A DNA stretch of 64,000 bases, from the NCBI GenBank assembly GCA_022844485.1, contig JALHLQ010000016.1:4087-68086 (forward strand). The letters are read 5' to 3'. Of the stretch, positions 43,657 through 55,005 are shown piece after piece (the first letter of the stretch is position 1; every line of letters begins with the position of its first letter). This DNA is from Xanthobacteraceae bacterium. GTDB lineage: Bacteria > Pseudomonadota > Alphaproteobacteria > Rhizobiales > Xanthobacteraceae. The translations under genes and the position numbers were made by a program. The notes beneath the pieces were generated by a model. It was not told the DNA's origin. It saw only the letters and a program-made list of their open reading frames with translations, and did not search any database.

Positions 43657-44850
43657 TTACTTCGACACGCGCAAATTGGCCAGGGTTTGCGCGATGGCGC
43701 TGAAGACGCCCTCGAGATCGCCGGCCTGCCGCACGTCGTAATACATCTCCTTCTTGGTTGCGCAGGCCTGCAGCAGGTCCGCATTTCCTTCGATCACTCG
43801 CACCGTATAGACCTTGATGCCGGTCGTGCTTCGAATGGCATTGCAAGCGGCCCTCGTGCGTTCGTCGATCTGCCACGTCGTCGACGTGAAACGGTTGCGC
43901 GTGTTCTCTCCGTCGGTGAGCAGAATGATCGCCTTGTCGAGATCCGGTTGCGGGAGCGAAGCCTGTGTATAGGGGACGGTGCTGGTGAGAGCATGCCAGG
44001 CCCAGACCAGGCCGATCGTCACATTGGTGTTGCCGTTGGGCTGCATCTGATCGACCTTCGCTCGCAGCGCGGCCCAATCGCTGGTCAGCGGCATCGCCTT
44101 CGCAAGCAGACTGCAATTGCGGGCGCGGAAATAAGTGCTGGCGTTGCCGTTCACCGGGCTTGTGTCCGCAACGTCATGGGGCATCGGCCTGTCGTCGACG
44201 CAGCCGGTCCAACTCCCTTTTGAGACCAGCGAATAGTCGATCCAGAACTCGTCCTTCACCGGCGTTCCGACATGGACCATGGTGTCGAAGGGGACGATGG
44301 CGACTTTCACGTCGTCCGGCTTCTTCGCAGCCTTCTCAAGAATAGCGAGAAGGCTGTGAACGGCCTTCTTCATCTCCGCCATCTTGTTCAGCGAGCCCAT
44401 CGAGCCGGTGTTGTCGAGCGCCAGCGCCACCTCCAGCCGTTTCATCCCCCAGACCACTTCGGCCGAAGTCGCGATCGGGATCTCCGAGAAGCCGAGAAAC
44501 CGTCCGACGGTGGTGTCGACGACGGCCTTGCCCGAAACAAGCAGCTTGAACGCCCCCGTCTTAGGACTGGTCAGGCTTGGCGTGATGGCGGCATTCCGCG
44601 CGTCCGCGAAGCGGAATGTCGCGGCGAAGTAGTCCTTGGCCTTGGCGCTCAACTGGCCCGCGGTCAGCGCCGGCGCTTCCTTCGAGAGCATGAGCGCCGT
44701 GGAATCGAGCGCCGCTTGGAGAGCGGTGCGCGCCGCGTTGGCCCGGCTGTAATCGACCGCGACGCCGACCGCCGCCATGATCGGGACGGCGGCCAACGCA
44801 AAGAGCGGCGCGATCGCGCCGCCACGATCTGGCAGGAACCGAGTGGGCAT
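43657..44850 (-). CDS. TadG-like pilus-assembly protein with VWA domain (copy 1 of 3)
   Basis: A 397-residue protein. An N-terminal TadE/TadG helix (GGAIAPLFALAAVPIMAAVG) anchors it, followed by a VWA domain with MIDAS motif D-N-T-G-S (LALDNTGSM), a Cys pair (WTGCVDDR...ARNCS), and a strongly conserved VTIGLVWAWHAL. The ATG at 44850 is chosen; a GTG at 44856 is possible. No other tad pilus gene is nearby. With the next two genes it forms a tandem of paralogues. Likely role: extracytoplasmic assembly or adhesion. Confidence 0.83.
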   Translation of the reverse strand: MPTRFLPDRGGAIAPLFALAAVPIMAAVGVAVDYSRANAARTALQAALDSTALMLSKEAPALTAGQLSAKAKDYFAATFRFADARNAAITPSLTSPKTGAFKLLVSGKAVVDTTVGRFLGFSEIPIATSAEVVWGMKRLEVALALDNTGSMGSLNKMAEMKKAVHSLLAILEKAAKKPDDVKVAIVPFDTMVHVGTPVKDEFWIDYSLVSKGSWTGCVDDRPMPHDVADTSPVNGNASTYFRARNCSLLAKAMPLTSDWAALRAKVDQMQPNGNTNVTIGLVWAWHALTSTVPYTQASLPQPDLDKAIILLTDGENTRNRFTSTTWQIDERTRAACNAIRSTTGIKVYTVRVIEGNADLLQACATKKEMYYDVRQAGDLEGVFSAIAQTLANLRVSK

Positions 44851-44991
44851 GGACACCGCCTTTGTCGCGAGTCGGCGGCATCATGGGAGCAAGGCCTTGC
44901 GCTTCCGTTCAGGAGCAGGCCAGGCTTTTCGGCTAAATTGCCGCGCCTTTTCCGACCAAATAGCGAGAATTCCCGCTACGTCCGGCGCGGA

Positions 44992-46233
44992 CTATTTTGC
45001 AACCCGGAGATTGGCGAGGTTTTGCGCGATCGCGCTGAACACGGTGTTCAGCTGGCTCGCCTGCTTCACGTCGAAATACATGTCCGCCTTTGTGGCGCAG
45101 TTCTTCAAGAGCGCGGCGTTCCCCTCAATGACGCGGATCGTGTAGAGCTTGATATTGGCCGCCCTGATATTGTTGCACACCGCCGTCGTGCGAAGGTTGA
45201 TCTCGCCCGTGTTCGTCGTGAAACGGTTGCGGGTGTTCTCGCCGTCGGTCAGGAGAATGATGACCTTGTCCAGATCCGGCTGCGGCGCGGCCGCCTGGTT
45301 GAGCGGCATGTTGGCGGTCAACGCATGCCAGGCCCAAACGAGGCCGATGGTCACGTTGGTCGCGCCATTCGGGCTCATGCCGTTGACGGTCAAGTCGAGG
45401 GCCTGCCAATCGCTGGTCAGCGGACGCATCTTCTCCAGGGCGCCATTCGCGCTGCATTCGGCGGCCGGAAAAAGCGTATCGGCGATTGCCGCATTGGGCG
45501 ACACGTCGGTCACATCATAAGACTTGAGATAATCACGGTCGGCGATGCATCCGATCCAGGTGTTTTTGTTCTTGGTGAAATGGTCGAAGGTGACCCACGG
45601 CGCGACCGCAGTGTGGTCCTGATCGATGCGTACGGTCGTGTCAAAGGGAATGATCGCGACCTTGACATCGTCTGGCTTCTTGGCGGCCTTGTGCAGGGTG
45701 TCGAGCAGGCTTTTCACCGCCTTCTTCATCTCGACCATCTTGTTCGACCAGGCCATCGACCCGGTGTTGTCCAGCGCCAGCGCCACTTCGAGCCGCTTCA
45801 TGCCCCAGGCCACTTCGGAGGACGCGCTGATCCTCATCTCGTCCGTTCCGAGTAGCCGGGCGAAATTGGCGTTGACGGCGGCATCCGCGGTGACGACGAG
45901 CTTGAAGCTGCCTTGCTGGGGCGTGGTGAAGCTCACATTGACGTTTGGCGGCGCCTTCACGAAATCATTCGTGAAAAGCGATTGGAAATAGGCCTTCGCC
46001 TTCGTCTTGAGATCGCCCTCGGCGAGGTTGGGTGCGTCTCTCGAGAGCATGAGAGCGGTTGCATCGAGCGCCGACAGGAGCGAGGTGCGGGTGGAGTTGG
46101 CGCGGCTGTAGTCCACCGCGGCCCCCACCATGCCGGCCATTGGCAGCAGGCTGAGCGCGAAGATCGGCGCGACATTGCCGCCGCGATTGCGACCGAAGAC
46201 GCCGCACGATGCAAGAAGGCGCGTGAACAGCAT
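44992..46233 (-). CDS. TadG-like pilus-assembly protein with VWA domain (copy 2 of 3)
   Basis: A 413-residue paralogue of its neighbours. Helix VAPIFALSLLPMAGMVGAAVDY near residue 25, then LALDNTGSM, the Cys motif WIGCIADRD...AAECS, and VTIGLVWAWHAL as in the other copies. It ends in NLANLRVAK, nearly the same as the others. The ATG at 46233 gives a normal N-terminus. About 140 bases separate it from each neighbour, enough for separate promoters. Confidence 0.83.
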   Translation of the reverse strand: MLFTRLLASCGVFGRNRGGNVAPIFALSLLPMAGMVGAAVDYSRANSTRTSLLSALDATALMLSRDAPNLAEGDLKTKAKAYFQSLFTNDFVKAPPNVNVSFTTPQQGSFKLVVTADAAVNANFARLLGTDEMRISASSEVAWGMKRLEVALALDNTGSMAWSNKMVEMKKAVKSLLDTLHKAAKKPDDVKVAIIPFDTTVRIDQDHTAVAPWVTFDHFTKNKNTWIGCIADRDYLKSYDVTDVSPNAAIADTLFPAAECSANGALEKMRPLTSDWQALDLTVNGMSPNGATNVTIGLVWAWHALTANMPLNQAAAPQPDLDKVIILLTDGENTRNRFTTNTGEINLRTTAVCNNIRAANIKLYTIRVIEGNAALLKNCATKADMYFDVKQASQLNTVFSAIAQNLANLRVAK

Positions 46234-46382
46234 TTGAATCCACTGTTGCCGGAGACTGGCGCGGATTCTGCCCACGACTTGTGATGATTGCGTTCAGGAA
46301 TTGGCGCGCAATTTGCGATCAATTGTCGGAGTTTTTAATCGATTGTCGGCCCAGGTCCCGCCGGGGGCCCTGATAGGGTTGA

Positions 46383-47582
46383 TTATTTCGCAACGTGCAA
46401 ATTGGCCAAATTTTGCGCAATGGCGGCGAAGACCGTGTTCAACTGCGAGGCTTGGCGCACGTCGTAATACATGCTCGGATTCGAGGCGCAGTTCTTGAGC
46501 AGACTGGCGTTCCCCTCGATAACGCGGATCGTGTAAAGCTTGATGTTGGCGGCTTTGATGTTGGCGCAGGCGGCCCTGGTGCGGGCGTCGATCTTGGCGG
46601 AGTCCTTCTCCTTCCACCATCTGTTCTCGGTGTTGTCTCCGTCGGTCAGCAGAATGATCACTTTCTCGAGGTCGGGCTTGGTCGGCGACGCTTCCGCCAA
46701 AGGCGCGCCCGATGTGAGGGCGTGCCAAGCCCAGACGAGGCCGATGGTGACGTTCGTGTACCCGTTCGGGTTCATCTGATCGACCCGCCGCCGCAGGTCC
46801 CGCCAGTTGTTCGTGAGAGGCAGCACGTCGGCAAGGCCGCCGCTGCAATTTGCTGCGGGGAAAAGCGCGGCCGGACTGCCTGGAGCAGTATCCTGGACGT
46901 CGTGGGGCTGGTCGCGATCCTCCACGCATCCTTCCCACTTCTTTTTGGCGATGGCGTTCACAGCGTAATTGATCCAAGGCTCGTCGCGGTAGCTTTTTCC
47001 GATGCTGACCGTGCTATCGAAGGGAATGATGGCGACCTTGATGTCGTCCGGTTTCTTTGCCGCCTTTTCCAGAGTGTCGAGAAGGCTCTTCACCGCCTTC
47101 TTCAATTCGCCCATTTTGTTGTTCCAGGCCATCGACCCGGTATTGTCGAGCGCCAGCGCGACTTCGAGACGCTTCATGCCCCAGTTGACCTGGGAGGTAG
47201 CGCTGAAGCTGATCTGGCTCTGGTTCAGAAACCGCGCTACTTTCGTGTCGACTTTCCCAGAACCGGTGACGACGAGATTGAAGTTCCCCTGAGAGACCTT
47301 GAGATCGGGGATGATCAGGAGGTCTTTGGCTTCGGGGTAGGAATAGATGTCCGAAAAGAAGTCCTTGGCCTTCTTGCTCAGTTCGGACTTGCTGAGGTTC
47401 ACCGCTTCCTTGGACAGCATCAGCGCGGTCGAGTCGAGCGCGGCCTGCATGGCCGTGCGCGCCGAGTTCGCGCGGCTGTAATCGATTGCCGCGCCGACGA
47501 ATCCCATCAAGGGGATGGTCGCGATAGCGAAGATCGGCGCCACGGAGGCGCGGCGGTCTCGAAAAAAGCGGGACAGGGGCAT
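46383..47582 (-). CDS. TadG-like pilus-assembly protein with VWA domain (copy 3 of 3)
   Basis: A 399-residue paralogue, first of the three in transcription order. Helix VAPIFAIATIPLMGFVGAAIDY, MIDAS in LALDNTGSMAW, Cys motif WEGCVEDRDQPHDV, and VTIGLVWAWHAL. It keeps the PHDV seen in copy 1 but the NIKLYTIRVIEGN of copy 2, so the order of duplication is not obvious. The family fold is clear; role of multiple copies unknown. Confidence 0.83.
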   Translation of the reverse strand: MPLSRFFRDRRASVAPIFAIATIPLMGFVGAAIDYSRANSARTAMQAALDSTALMLSKEAVNLSKSELSKKAKDFFSDIYSYPEAKDLLIIPDLKVSQGNFNLVVTGSGKVDTKVARFLNQSQISFSATSQVNWGMKRLEVALALDNTGSMAWNNKMGELKKAVKSLLDTLEKAAKKPDDIKVAIIPFDSTVSIGKSYRDEPWINYAVNAIAKKKWEGCVEDRDQPHDVQDTAPGSPAALFPAANCSGGLADVLPLTNNWRDLRRRVDQMNPNGYTNVTIGLVWAWHALTSGAPLAEASPTKPDLEKVIILLTDGDNTENRWWKEKDSAKIDARTRAACANIKAANIKLYTIRVIEGNASLLKNCASNPSMYYDVRQASQLNTVFAAIAQNLANLHVAK

Positions 47583-47894
47583 GGTCCGCCTCAGTGTCTG
47601 AACGGACTTGCATGGTGGGCCGCCATTTTTGAAATTTAATTGAGAAGTGTCCCGATTTTCTGCCCTAATCGGGAGCGATTCTGTTTACCCTGTCCGGCCC
47701 GGTGCGGAGCATAGGGGAATCTGGAGCCGAAGGCAGGCCGGCGTGTCGTCAACATTCGCGTTCCAATCTGGAACATGTGGCATCGAATCCTTATTATTGT
47801 CGGAGAAGGCTCTAAGTCTGGTCGCACCGCCTTCGGCGGTCGGGGCGAATGGGCTCGGGGCGCAGCCGAATGTGAGCGCAAGGATCGACTTACC
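47583..47894. other. Gene-free stretch before clpS
   Basis: Contains short inverted repeats: CCCGAT/ATCGGG at 47651-47673, GTTCC-AATCT-GGAAC at 47760-47774, and ACCGCC-TTC-GGCGGT at 47826-47840. An ATG at 47775 opens the clpS frame but encodes an atypical N-terminus. Promoters for both flanking genes are expected here; none is clear. Confidence 0.4.
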
Positions 47895-48263
47895 TTGACT
47901 GCAAGCTCCTTCATCCTGGAACGACTTGCCAATGAGGACCGCAAACGGCGCGGAGAGGGCACCGGCGCGCCGGGGACGGCCGTGGTCACCAAGACGCGGC
48001 CGCAGACCAAGCGTCCCAGCATGTACCGCGTGCTGCTGTTGAACGACGACTACACGCCCATGGAGTTCGTCGTTCATGTGCTGGAGCACTTCTTCGCCAA
48101 GGACCGCGAAGGCGCCACCCGAATTATGTTGCATGTGCACCATCACGGGGTCGGCGAATGCGGGGTGTTCACGTATGAAGTGGCGGAAACCAAAGTGACG
48201 CAGGTCATGGATTTCGCGCGCAAGCATCAACATCCTCTCCAATGCGTGATGGAAAAAAAGTAA
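47895..48263 (+). CDS. clpS: ATP-dependent Clp protease adaptor ClpS
   Basis: Delivers N-degron substrates to ClpAP. Core [21 protein letters not shown] with the substrate-binding region and [20 protein letters not shown], then [13 protein letters not shown]. The start is uncertain: TTG 47895 has an AAGGA ten bases upstream and gives 122 residues, near the family norm, whereas the ATG at 47775 adds 40 unusual residues. clpA follows 16 bases after the stop. The aat gene in this window supplies the N-end-rule transferase for the same pathway. Confidence 0.9.
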   Translation: MTASSFILERLANEDRKRRGEGTGAPGTAVVTKTRPQTKRPSMYRVLLLNDDYTPMEFVVHVLEHFFAKDREGATRIMLHVHHHGVGECGVFTYEVAETKVTQVMDFARKHQHPLQCVMEKK

Positions 48264-48279
48264 CAACGGAATCGAACTT

Positions 48280-50724
<2,445 letters not shown>

Positions 50725-50746
50725 TGATGACGTGACAGCGAAATGC

Positions 50747-50777
50747 AAGGCCGGGTGAGACAATCACCCGGCCTTTT
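50747..50777 (+). terminator. Intrinsic terminator of clpS-clpA
   Basis: AAGGCCGGGTGA and TCACCCGGCCTT form a 12-bp stem around five bases, followed by a short T run. It lies 22 bases after the clpA stop codon. Confidence 0.85.
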
Positions 50778-50861
50778 CATTCGTGCTGTCGGCATCCGCG
50801 CCGGCTAGGCAGGCAAACGCGATTGCGGCAGCGGTCAAGCTGTGAGACATGACGCGATCAC

Positions 50862-51596
50862 ATGCCTTTCGCGCCATCAGACACCCAGCAGTCCCGTCTC
50901 GCCATTTTCGCCGGCGGCGCGAAGGCGGCATTCATGTCGGTGCTCGCCTATGTCCTGTTTGGGACCTACATCAGCATCGGCGCGCTGGCTCATGATTTTG
51001 GTTTCAGCCTGTTCTGGCTCTTGGCCTCGACCGTCCTTGTTTGGGCCGGACCCGCGCAAGTCATCCTCATCACGGCGCTGGGCGGCGGCGCGACCCTGAT
51101 CGAGACGGCGATAACCGTCGGGCTGACCGGCGTGCGCCTCTTCCCGATGGTCGCCTCGATGCTGCCGATCCTCAGAGGGCCAAGAACGCAATCCTGGCAT
51201 CTTCTTCTTCCCGCTCACCTGACCGCGATCAGCATGTGGGTCGAGACCTTCCGGCTCGCCCCGCAACTGCCCCGCGAGCACCGGGTCGCCTTTTGCAATG
51301 GGCTCGGCCTCGGCTTCATGGTTGCGGCGCTCTCCGGCGCGTGGGCCGGATTCTATCTTGCGGGCCGCCTGCCTCCAGTGCTCACCGCGGCGCTCCTGTT
51401 TCTCACACCACTGGTGTTTTTGGTCTCGACCGTCCGCAACAGCCGGCTGATCGTTGACCGGATCGCTTTGGCGCTGGGGCTTGTGATCGGACCTGTCCTC
51501 GCGGTGAACAAGATTGGTTTGGACCTGTTGTGGACCGCATTCATCGGCGGCTCTCTCGCCTACGGGATCAATCGGATTATGAAGGCGGTGCGATGA
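50862..51596 (+). CDS. azlC: AzlC family branched-chain amino acid exporter subunit
   Basis: A 244-residue inner-membrane protein with multiple helices and the family ends (FGTYISIGALAHDFGFS; GLTGVRLFPMVASMLPIL). AzlC-AzlD pairs export branched-chain amino acids and analogues. Overlaps azlD by ATGA, so they are made together. No Lrp-type regulator adjoins. Confidence 0.88.
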   Translation: MPFAPSDTQQSRLAIFAGGAKAAFMSVLAYVLFGTYISIGALAHDFGFSLFWLLASTVLVWAGPAQVILITALGGGATLIETAITVGLTGVRLFPMVASMLPILRGPRTQSWHLLLPAHLTAISMWVETFRLAPQLPREHRVAFCNGLGLGFMVAALSGAWAGFYLAGRLPPVLTAALLFLTPLVFLVSTVRNSRLIVDRIALALGLVIGPVLAVNKIGLDLLWTAFIGGSLAYGINRIMKAVR

Positions 51597-51946
51597 CGGC
51601 CGTCTATTCCGATCTCAACCCATACCTGGTGCTGATCCTCGTCGGCTTTCTGCCCAATGAGATCTGGCGGCTGCTCGGCTTTGCGGTCGCGCGCGGGCTC
51701 AACGAGGACTCTGAGATCGTCACCTGGGTCCGCGCCATTGCGACCGCGGCGCTCGGCGCCGTCATTGCTCAGGTGGTCTTTTTCCCGCCGGGCGCGCTCG
51801 CCTCGGTGCCGCTTGCCGTCCGCATCGCGGCGATGCTGATCGGGCTCGCCGCATTCCTAGCCATCCGCCGCTCCGTGTTGGCCGGAGTCATCGTCGGCGA
51901 ATGCGTGCTGCTGGGCGGGCGCTTCCTGTTTGCACCACAGCCTTAA
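51593..51946 (+). CDS. azlD: AzlD domain protein, partner of AzlC
   Basis: A 117-residue membrane protein with about four helices (LNPYLVLILVGFLPNEIWRL onward), the small partner of AzlC. The ATG overlaps the azlC stop. Its TAA overlaps the stop of the convergent HIT gene in TTAA, so the two genes share their last bases. Confidence 0.85.
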   Translation: MTAVYSDLNPYLVLILVGFLPNEIWRLLGFAVARGLNEDSEIVTWVRAIATAALGAVIAQVVFFPPGALASVPLAVRIAAMLIGLAAFLAIRRSVLAGVIVGECVLLGGRFLFAPQP

Positions 51947-52371
51947 AGCTGCGCCAGCGCGGCGCGCAGCGTTTCCGCGTTCTTGGCGAGGATCTCGGGC
52001 TTTTCCATCTCGCTCGCGGGTGGCTTCATCGCGACCCCGTTATGGCGGGGCACGATGTGAACGTGCAGGTGGAACACCACCTGGCCGCCGGCGCTCTCGT
52101 TGAACTGCTGCAGCGTGATGCCGTCGGCTTTGAAGGCGCGCATGGCCGCTTTCGCGATCTTCTGGGTGACCTTGGCGACATGGGCCAGGTCCTCGGGATC
52201 AACGTCGAGCAGGTTCCGTGCCGGCGCCTTCGGGAGGATCAACGTATGCCCCGGCGCGCGTGGCATGATGTCGAGAAGCGCCACCGCGCGCTCATCCTCG
52301 TAGACCTTATGGGCAGGAAGCTCGCCCCGGAGGATCCTGGCGAAAATGTTGTTCGGGTCGTAATCGGACAC
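51943..52371 (-). CDS. HIT family nucleotide hydrolase
   Basis: A 142-residue HIT-fold protein starting at GTG 52371 (VSDYDPNNIFARILRGE). The histidine triad is HLHVHIVPR, and LDIMPRAPGHTLILPK is the substrate-binding stretch. Such proteins hydrolyse adenosine-phosphoramidate or dinucleoside phosphates. It follows the acyltransferase gene by 65 bases and ends tail to tail with azlD. Confidence 0.92.
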   Translation of the reverse strand: MSDYDPNNIFARILRGELPAHKVYEDERAVALLDIMPRAPGHTLILPKAPARNLLDVDPEDLAHVAKVTQKIAKAAMRAFKADGITLQQFNESAGGQVVFHLHVHIVPRHNGVAMKPPASEMEKPEILAKNAETLRAALAQL

Positions 52372-52436
52372 GGAAAACCCCTCCACGACCAGGCACGTTG
52401 GACCAGAGCCGGGAACCGCGCAAGGGCCAGAGCGAT

Positions 52437-53630
52437 TCACGTCTTCCGGAACGGCGCCGCCGCGGCGAGCGCTTCGCCGGCCGCTTCGACATAGGCGCGC
52501 TCGCGCGTCAGATAGCTTGCGATCGCCCGCCGCAGCGCCGGGTCGGCGATGTAATGGGCCGAGTAGGTCGTCACCGGCACGTAACCGCGCGCGAGCTTGT
52601 GCTCGCCTTGCGCCCCCGCCTCGACGCAGGCGATCTTCTTGGCGATCGCAAATTCGATTGCCTGATAGTAGCAGATCTCGAAATGCAAGAAGGGGTGATG
52701 CTCGATCGCGCCCCAGTGGCGGCCATAGAGCGCGCCCGAGCCGATGAAGTTGATCGCGCCGGCGATGTAGCGTCCGGCCCGCTTCGCCATCACGAGCAGG
52801 ATGTCGTCGCGCATCGTCTCGCCGATCAGGGAGAAAAATGCGCGCGTGAGATAGGGACGGCCCCATTTGCGCGAGCCGGTGTCCATGTAGAACGCGAAAA
52901 AAGCGTCCCACACGAATTCGGTCAGGTCCGAACCCGTCAGCCACTCGACCGTAATGCCTCCTTGCAGCGCCTCGCGCCGCTCGCGCACGATCGTCTTGCG
53001 CTTGCGCGATGCGAGCGCGGCGAGGAAATCATCGAACCGGGCATAGCCTTGGTTCAGCCAATGGAACTGCTGGTCGGTGCGCTGCAGGAGACCTTGCTCG
53101 CCGAGCCGCGTCCATTCCGTCTCCGTCGGAAAGGTGATGTGCACGGACGAGGCCCCGCGCAGCCGGCACAGTTCGATCAGGCCGGCGAGCAGCGCGTCGC
53201 GCAGCGGTGCGGCGTCGCGCGTGTTGGCCGTGAGCAGGCGAGGGCCCGTCACCGGGGTGAACGGCGCCGAGACCTGGAGTTTTGGATAATAGTCTCCGCC
53301 GGCCTGCTCGTAGGCTTCGGCCCAGCCGTGGTCGAAAACATATTCGCCCCACGAATGCGATTTCAGGTAGCAGGGCGCGGCGCCCGCGGGAATTTCCCCA
53401 CCGCCCTCGAGCAGCAAGTGTTGCGGATGCCAGCCGGTGCGAGCCGTGGCCGAGCCGGAGCGCTCCAGGGCCGACAGGAAAGCGTGCGACACAAACGGAT
53501 TGTACCACTTCGCCGGGTCCGGATTGGCGCAAGCATCCCACAGCTCCGCTCGCACGTCCGTAAGCGAGTCGACGACGCGGATGCGGAACGTTGCTGCGGC
53601 CTCGGCGTCCGATGCGCGACGCGATGTCAC
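52437..53630 (-). CDS. FemAB-like GNAT acyltransferase (DUF482)
   Basis: A 397-residue protein of the peptidogalycan biosynthesis/FemAB-related group. Conserved SHSWGEYVFDHGWAEAYE, KLQVSAPFTPVTGPRLL, the RKRKTIVRERRE helix and HFEICYYQAIEFAI. It transfers an acyl or aminoacyl group to an unknown acceptor. Starts at GTG 53630, overlapping the GDPD stop (GTGA), so the two are coupled. No membrane segments. Confidence 0.87.
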   Translation of the reverse strand: MTSRRASDAEAAATFRIRVVDSLTDVRAELWDACANPDPAKWYNPFVSHAFLSALERSGSATARTGWHPQHLLLEGGGEIPAGAAPCYLKSHSWGEYVFDHGWAEAYEQAGGDYYPKLQVSAPFTPVTGPRLLTANTRDAAPLRDALLAGLIELCRLRGASSVHITFPTETEWTRLGEQGLLQRTDQQFHWLNQGYARFDDFLAALASRKRKTIVRERREALQGGITVEWLTGSDLTEFVWDAFFAFYMDTGSRKWGRPYLTRAFFSLIGETMRDDILLVMAKRAGRYIAGAINFIGSGALYGRHWGAIEHHPFLHFEICYYQAIEFAIAKKIACVEAGAQGEHKLARGYVPVTTYSAHYIADPALRRAIASYLTRERAYVEAAGEALAAAAPFRKT

Positions 53631-54373
53631 GGACGAAAACCCTCGAACACGATCTGATCGGCCCAGCGGGCCGCGCGGCGGCGCTCTTCGTCCGTCCGTA
53701 CCGTCCACGTAAGCAGCGGCAGGCCGAGAATCCAGCGTGCGAGCAGCGGAGCCGGGGAGGGCAGGTCGGCGATGCTGAAACCCACGAAGTGCGGCTTGGT
53801 GCGGAAGATATGGAGGAGATAAGCCATGCTTCGTCTCTGCGCCGGCGTCAGCTTCCGCCAAGCAGGATGCGTGAACGAACTGACTGCGAGGATGCCGCGC
53901 GGCAGCCCGGGGGCGACGGCATGCAAGGCGACCAGGTGCTCCGGATCGAACGACATGGCCGCAACCGGACCCGCATATCTCGCGAGCACGGTGGCGGTCC
54001 GTTCGACAAGCCGCGTGTCGGCGGTGAAATAGCCTTTGAGTTCGAGGAAGAGCGGCGCGCGCCCGGCGGTCAGGTCGCAAAGCTCGCCGAGGGTCAGCAT
54101 GCGGTCCCGCGTGAGCTTGTGCGGCACGAGCTGCAGATCGGCGGCGCTCATGCTGGCAAGCGCGCCTCGTCCCTCGGTCAGCCGGCCGAGCGCGTCGTCG
54201 TGATGGACCATTGCCTCGCCGTCGACGGAAAGCTGGAGATCCGCCTCGACGCCGTAGCCCGCCGCAATCGCCGCCTCGATCGCCGAAGCGGTGTTCTCGA
54301 TGATGCCGGCGGCGGCGTCATGCAGTCCGCGATGCGCAATCGGCCGCGCGGTGAGCCAATCGAGACCAGCCAT
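53627..54373 (-). CDS. Glycerophosphodiester phosphodiesterase
   Basis: A 248-residue TIM-barrel hydrolase (GDPD). Catalytic HRG in PIAHRGLHD, the acidic EADLQLS, VHHDDALGRLTEGRG, and LELKGYF on the fourth strand. No signal peptide, so it is probably the cytoplasmic UgpQ-like form that frees glycerol-3-phosphate. ATG at 54373 chosen. Coupled to the acyltransferase gene by a GTGA overlap. Confidence 0.9.
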   Translation of the reverse strand: MAGLDWLTARPIAHRGLHDAAAGIIENTASAIEAAIAAGYGVEADLQLSVDGEAMVHHDDALGRLTEGRGALASMSAADLQLVPHKLTRDRMLTLGELCDLTAGRAPLFLELKGYFTADTRLVERTATVLARYAGPVAAMSFDPEHLVALHAVAPGLPRGILAVSSFTHPAWRKLTPAQRRSMAYLLHIFRTKPHFVGFSIADLPSPAPLLARWILGLPLLTWTVRTDEERRRAARWADQIVFEGFRP

Positions 54374-54395
54374 GAGCGTCGCCGTGCGCGCTTTC

Positions 54396-54863
54396 TCAAG
54401 AGACTTCGAACAGGCCCTCGACCTCGATCGCGGCATCCATCGGCAGCGCCGCGACCCCGACCGTCGTGCGCGCGTGGCGGCCCTTGTCGCCGAACGCCTC
54501 GACCATGAGGTCGGAGGCGCCGTTCATGATCTTGGGTCCATTGCTGAAGTCGGCGCCGGCATTGACGAAACCGCCGAGCCGCACCACGCGCGCGACCTTG
54601 TCGAGATCGCCCAGCGCCGCCTTGAGCTGGGCCAGGAGGTTGATGGCGCAAACGCGCGCCGCCGCGGTTCCCTGCTCGACGGTCACATCGACTCCGAGCT
54701 TTCCCTTGGCGACGAGCTTGCCTTCGCCATCCGCGCAGATCTGACCGGATACCGCGATCAGATTTCCCGTGCGGACAAAGCCGACATAATTCGCAATCGG
54801 CGCGCGCGGCGTCGGCAGCGTGATTCCCGCGCTCGCCAATTTCTTCTCGATCGTGCCGGCCAT
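54396..54863 (-). CDS. RidA family protein
   Basis: A 155-residue enamine/imine deaminase-like protein (YjgF/Rid group). MAGTIEKKLASAGITLP, YVGFVRTGNLIAVSGQI, GGFVNAGADF and the family C-terminus ARTTVGVAALPMDAAIEVEG. The Arg in HARTTVG is the usual imine-binding residue. GGGAGGA ribosome site. It leads the RidA-GDPD-acyltransferase-HIT run on this strand. Confidence 0.9.
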   Translation of the reverse strand: MAGTIEKKLASAGITLPTPRAPIANYVGFVRTGNLIAVSGQICADGEGKLVAKGKLGVDVTVEQGTAAARVCAINLLAQLKAALGDLDKVARVVRLGGFVNAGADFSNGPKIMNGASDLMVEAFGDKGRHARTTVGVAALPMDAAIEVEGLFEVS

Positions 54864-55005
54864 GAAGTCCTCCCGTCGTGGTAGCGCTGCCCTGTTTCCG
54901 GCCGACTCATCGCCTATCGAGGGATGCGGCGCAAGCGGCCCTTTGGGTTGGTTGCGGGTTCCCAATCGCCCGCCTATGTTGCGGTGAGTCCAAAGAGGAG
55001 ACCCA

